From Bombus terrestris (taxonomy: Eukaryota > Arthropoda > Insecta > Hymenoptera > Apidae), in assembly GCF_910591885.1 (NCBI RefSeq), contig NC_063279.1, positions 11,346,001-11,410,000 on the forward strand: a stretch of 64,000 nt of DNA, in the 5' to 3' direction. The notes beneath the pieces are model-generated. The model saw nothing but the letters and a program-made list of their open reading frames with translations. It searched no databases and had not been told where the DNA came from. Shown here piece by piece: positions 60,151-64,000 of this stretch. How positions within the stretch are numbered: the first letter of the stretch is position 1; each line of letters starts with the position of its first letter. Made by a program: the position numbers and the translations under genes.

Positions 60151-63149
60151 TTGATTCAATAGTAGAGAGGATCGATATCACTGCGTTATTCGAATACTTT
60201 TCGGCTAAACGTTCTTTCATACATGAAGGTTAATAGCCACGTTGGAGTCGAATTTTTCACATTTCGATGCTCTTCACCCGAACGCTCGTAAGTTAAGTCG
60301 TTACGAAGGAATTGAGTTACCGCGCCATTGGAGCCGGAAAGTGTTACTTTATCGCGGCTTGGAGGCACGTGGATCAAGGGAATTCTTTGAAAGTATCGCA
60401 GTACTATCACGTACATTCACGCGCGAACAGAAAACGCAACACACCATGCAACGAAGCTCTGTCCGTGAATTTTGAACCGTTATTCACAAATTTCGTCAAT
60501 ATACGCTATAAAAATTTACACAGAACTCACGATGCTCGTATGGTAACTTTATTTTACTCGGAAGGATCGATAAGTATGTATTCTCGATATTTATGAAAGC
60601 TCATTCTTGTCGGCGTTGCTCCAAGCGCTCTCGCGATTTAACTTCCGCTTTCTGGGTTAAGAGTTCCTTAAACAGCTAGCTGTATTATTCTTCGCCGATG
60701 ACAAGATATTTTTTACGACTCGCAATCAGCGTAAAAATATAGAAGAACGGCGATGTACGTATGAAATAATGAGTTGGTGGAAACTCGCGGCGGAAATGAC
60801 GCCGATCCTCCGCAACGAAATCGGCTCGTAACGCACATTTCCATGACAATCGGCATTTAGCTAGGCGCAGATAAAAGATTCGATCATTTTCGCGAATTTT
60901 CAAGCGATCTTTCTAGGTCAAGCATTTCCTGCAATAGGTATAAAGGGAGACGAATTTATGGCTGCCTATTCGCAGTTCCTCCTGGCGATGAAAATTCATG
61001 TTTGTTCAACCTTTTTCCGGTAATTTCAGATAAAAGTAGTTCTCGGTTATTTATGTTTGCCTTATAGATAATCTAAATGTCGCGCATTAAAACTCGAACT
61101 ACTTAGGCTGGTTTTTACTTCCATCGCTACTTTTACTGTCGTAGGAAACCCACGATTATCAAGTGCGATAGTGTTCACAGAAATGTAAGTTCCAGGTAAG
61201 AATACAGAAAAACGAAAAAAAGCAATAAGGATTCGAAAATAAAATTAGGCTAAAGGAATTTTAAAAACTAACGTATATAATAATTCTAATTTTTTTAGAA
61301 CACCCATTTATCTTTCCTTCAATCTCAAAACTTTTCAGCTTATCCTGTTATTTTGGAGTACTAGGCAATTTTAAATTGTCATTTGTCACTTGTGATACTC
61401 TTTACAACATCTGTCGGATAAAGAACAGACATGGGCTTTAATAAATAAATTAATATTAACGCTTCTGCATGCTCTGTGTATTTACATGTACATTTCAGAA
61501 AAAAACTCGTCGTTCAAACAATTTTATGTTTATTGTTGCTCGCAATATACGTTTACGTAACGATTCCAGACGTATTCTGAATATGCAACGAATATGAAAG
61601 GGCATAAATATTAAAAAATTCCCCAAAATAAATTCTTCTTCATGTTAGAGGAAATATCAAGCACTGAGAAAGAGACATCAAGAAAAAATAAAAATAACAA
61701 TAAACTTATCAAACGGTGGAAAAAAAGTGCACTATAAAAAAATTCCGTTAAAGTATAAACCCAATCGTCTGGAGCAGGATCTGAAAATAATTATCGATCC
61801 GGCGTGGACACGGCTGAGTCAAAAAGGAGTCGGCTTTCTCCGGAAATAGAAAAGGACAGGTTTGATACACAGTGGCGTCGGCGATAAGAACCGAAGAGAT
61901 ATGGAACGGGGAGCAATTTCACATCGATCTATCGTTATTCGTGTGCGAGTATCCCCATAAACGTGCACTCGATGAAACGAGTACGCCTTTTCTTACCAGA
62001 ATTCCAGCAACGACGGGATTCTGAAGCAGCTTCCGCGGTAGCCTCGTGAATTATGTAGAGAGAAAATAAATGACGGGGATTCTTGCCGGAGGGCGCCAGG
62101 ACGCCTGGCGCCGAGACGACGACCGAGGAGTCGAGACAGAGACCTTAGGAGAAAAAAATCGGACGGCGCGCGGGCTGAAGGGTAATGGTGATTTCAGGCG
62201 ATCGTGAGTGGAAAGCGTGAATTCGTTGTCATTTTTTTCTTTTCGACCATTTCTCTTCGGCTTTTGTGGCTCAATTCTTGAATGATTGAGACACTCTTTG
62301 GAAAAAGCTAAAGAAGTTGTAAATCGTAATATGTCGATAAGATTGTTTCGGTGAACTGAACAACTCTATTCAGAAGATGCAAACATCTTAAATTTACATT
62401 GGAATTTATGATTATTTGTGCTTATTGTAATAAATCAATTTATAGAAATAAATCATTCGTTTTTTTTTTAAATTGAATACTACTGTAGCGTTATTCTGTT
62501 AGCCCTAAAAACTATTGTATAGTCGTTAAGATTTAATGTAATTGGTATATCTGTGTAGGAAGCATACTTTAAATTACTTTTATTAAAATAATCATCGGTT
62601 TTCATTCATAGCAGATTTCACTAAGTGATGGTAAAATCAAATAGACTTTATCCCTTAAGAGCCTGGATTGCGTGGCGGCACAGCTACTGCCTGACCTTTG
62701 ACAGACTTTTCTACTGGCGCTGTAGTCTTGTAGGCGAGAAAAGGCCGCGAAACAATAAAGCGAGATTAAGTGTGACATTTCAAGCTAATACTATCCAAAT
62801 TGATAACATGTTTCTACTTTATATTGGCATATCTTTTTTTATAACCAAATGTCAGGATCTTCGGACTCAATATCAAATATTATAATTCTGATACTTTCCC
62901 GATATTATTACTCACATTGTATTTATTTTAAACTACTATAAAGTATGCACACGTGCTTTTATAGAAATAAAAATATGATTACAATAGATACCCGTTTATT
63001 TCCATTGCATCATTTTGATTATAGTTATTTATGCATAATTTATTTGAGTACTACAGTTATAGTCATCTATGTACAATTTATGTAGCGTTTATGTAAAAAT
63101 TAAATGTTTAATATTTCCTCTGAGAAACTTTCCAATCAACATCAGCTAT

Positions 63150-63350
63150 TTATAACTGCGTTATCACGTCATGAGCTCTGTCCGTCGACGAAATTTCAAG
63201 CAACCATGTCTGAACAGCATTAGAGCGGCTTCGTTTAATGGCACGGTAATTCCCCAAAAAGTCTATTACATCCGTAGTACAGTTCAGAAGTTCCATCTCG
63301 CGGTTCGAAATTCCACGTCGCCCTAATGAACTCTGTGGAAAAACGCGCCA
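63150..63350 (-). CDS. Weak candidate terminal exon, unknown protein
   Basis: On the minus strand a cgttttttccacag-like acceptor near 63333 is followed by an open frame that ends in TAA at 63150. It has a natural-looking composition: ISNREMELLNCTTDVIDFLG, NYRAIKRSRSNAVQTWLLEI, then STDRAHDVITQL. The frame is open further up, to about 63437. I recognise no family. It lies upstream of whirlin exon A on the same strand but does not resemble PDZ sequence and ends in a stop, so it would have to belong to a nested gene or be a chance or decayed ORF. Confidence 0.2.
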   Translation of the reverse strand, partial: WRVFPQSSLGRRGISNREMELLNCTTDVIDFLGNYRAIKRSRSNAVQTWLLEISSTDRAHDVITQL

Positions 63351-64000
63351 TAAATCTGGCAAACTTTTCGCGCGCTGTCCACACTTCTTGCTCCTGCCGC
63401 GCCTATCGACCATTACGAAATAACAAGCCACGGCCACCGTTACGGTTTACGACGAGCCACTGCAATTTAATCCGTAGCTCGTTCGAGCGTTTATGTTCGA
63501 TCGATGTCAGACAAGAAGCAGACCGGAGCCGGATGTCGGTCTCCGGGAGACAGCCTTTCGAAATAGCAAACAATTCCGGAACACCGTTCATATCACAACG
63601 AGTTTTATCGAGTTAGAAATCCTTTTCAGGAAGATCTCCTTAAAATATTAGTTTGATCGATTTATTTTACGACAACACTCATTAGGTTTTTTTTTATATT
63701 TTTTCTTTTTTTTTATAAATTTCTACCAAAGAAGAAAAGAAGAATAAAAATAGATTCTAAATAGAGATTTATTTTACTTCCTAAATATTACAAGTGTTGT
63801 ACTTTGGACATTTCGTATTTCCAACATCTGAATATTCTTTTCACTTTTTAAATATTGACTAATCATTTGTTAACGTACGTATATAATGCACAATTATTTT
63901 TATATTCGCTTAAAGTAGTTGACATCTACGAAAATAAGATCAGGTCCCTTAATAAATATAAACATTCGTATGACAATCGCAAACGAACGTGAGGAAAAAC

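Larger units (their letters stand above)
53327..64000. other. Upstream intron of whirlin/dysc, over 10.6 kb, no exon identified
   Basis: Exon A needs an upstream exon ending in phase 0 with the main body of PDZ1. I looked through the minus strand for a GLGF-type loop with GG downstream and a VGD/EVNG block and found none. The stretch contains the 38-bp duplication, AT repeats at 58.2 kb, the possible LTR fragment at 59.7 kb, a short tandem repeat at 60.1 kb, a GC-rich hairpin at 62.1 kb and the weak ORF at 63.2 kb. Confidence 0.55.

Overview
The window looks like intronic and flanking DNA from an insect, most probably a hymenopteran (bee-like). Three things suggest this: the sequence is AT-rich with short GC-richer exons, introns are large with canonical GT-AG ends, and there are mariner and Tc1-type terminal repeats of the kind seen in bee and ant genomes. 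The organism call is inference. I see no prokaryotic features, no rRNA or tRNA gene and no CRISPR array.

The one gene I recognise with confidence is on the minus strand, from 53326 down to a stop codon at 12433. It is the 3' part of a whirlin / dyschronic (WHRN, PDZD7, Drosophila dysc) family scaffold. Nine exons could be joined by splice sites and reading frame: A 53003-53326, B 51256-51488, C 50715-51015, D 50305-50364, F 39614-39724, G 19240-19464, H 13129-13434, I 12680-12758 and J 12433-12575. Together they encode 593 residues in the order: last strand of PDZ1, linker, PDZ2 (split across A and B), harmonin-homology domain (C), a disordered linker of phase-0 cassette exons (D, F, G, start of H), then PDZ3 (end of H, I, J). 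The start codon and most of PDZ1 are not identified and probably lie beyond base 64000. A tenth exon, E (45319-45492), opens in frame after D and runs to a stop codon embedded in an AATAAA motif. It suggests a short isoform without PDZ3.

Layout: 1-11882 is the 3' flank of the gene with no recognised gene. It holds simple repeats, a long pyrimidine-rich tract and one GC-rich promoter-like patch near 10.9 kb. From 11883 to 53326 is the gene with its introns, the largest being 20.1 kb between F and G. From 53327 to 64000 is upstream intron. Inside the introns are two related ~480 bp Tc1-like MITEs, three mariner-type elements or fragments, a possible LTR fragment, several tandem repeats and some candidate nested or alternative exons. 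The best of these is a plus-strand 61-codon ORF behind a good splice acceptor at 35122-35346.

How it works together: established knowledge of the family is that whirlin/DYSC proteins cluster membrane and ion-channel partners at synapses or stereocilia, using PDZ domains and an internal harmonin-homology domain. The exon structure here separates a constant PDZ2-HHD core from an adjustable linker and an optional PDZ3, so alternative 3' exons could give scaffolds of different valence. I did not find a clearly undescribed multi-gene system. The most interesting leads are the alternative ending of the scaffold, the nested microprotein, and a 36-bp repeat array built of Grainyhead-like sites.
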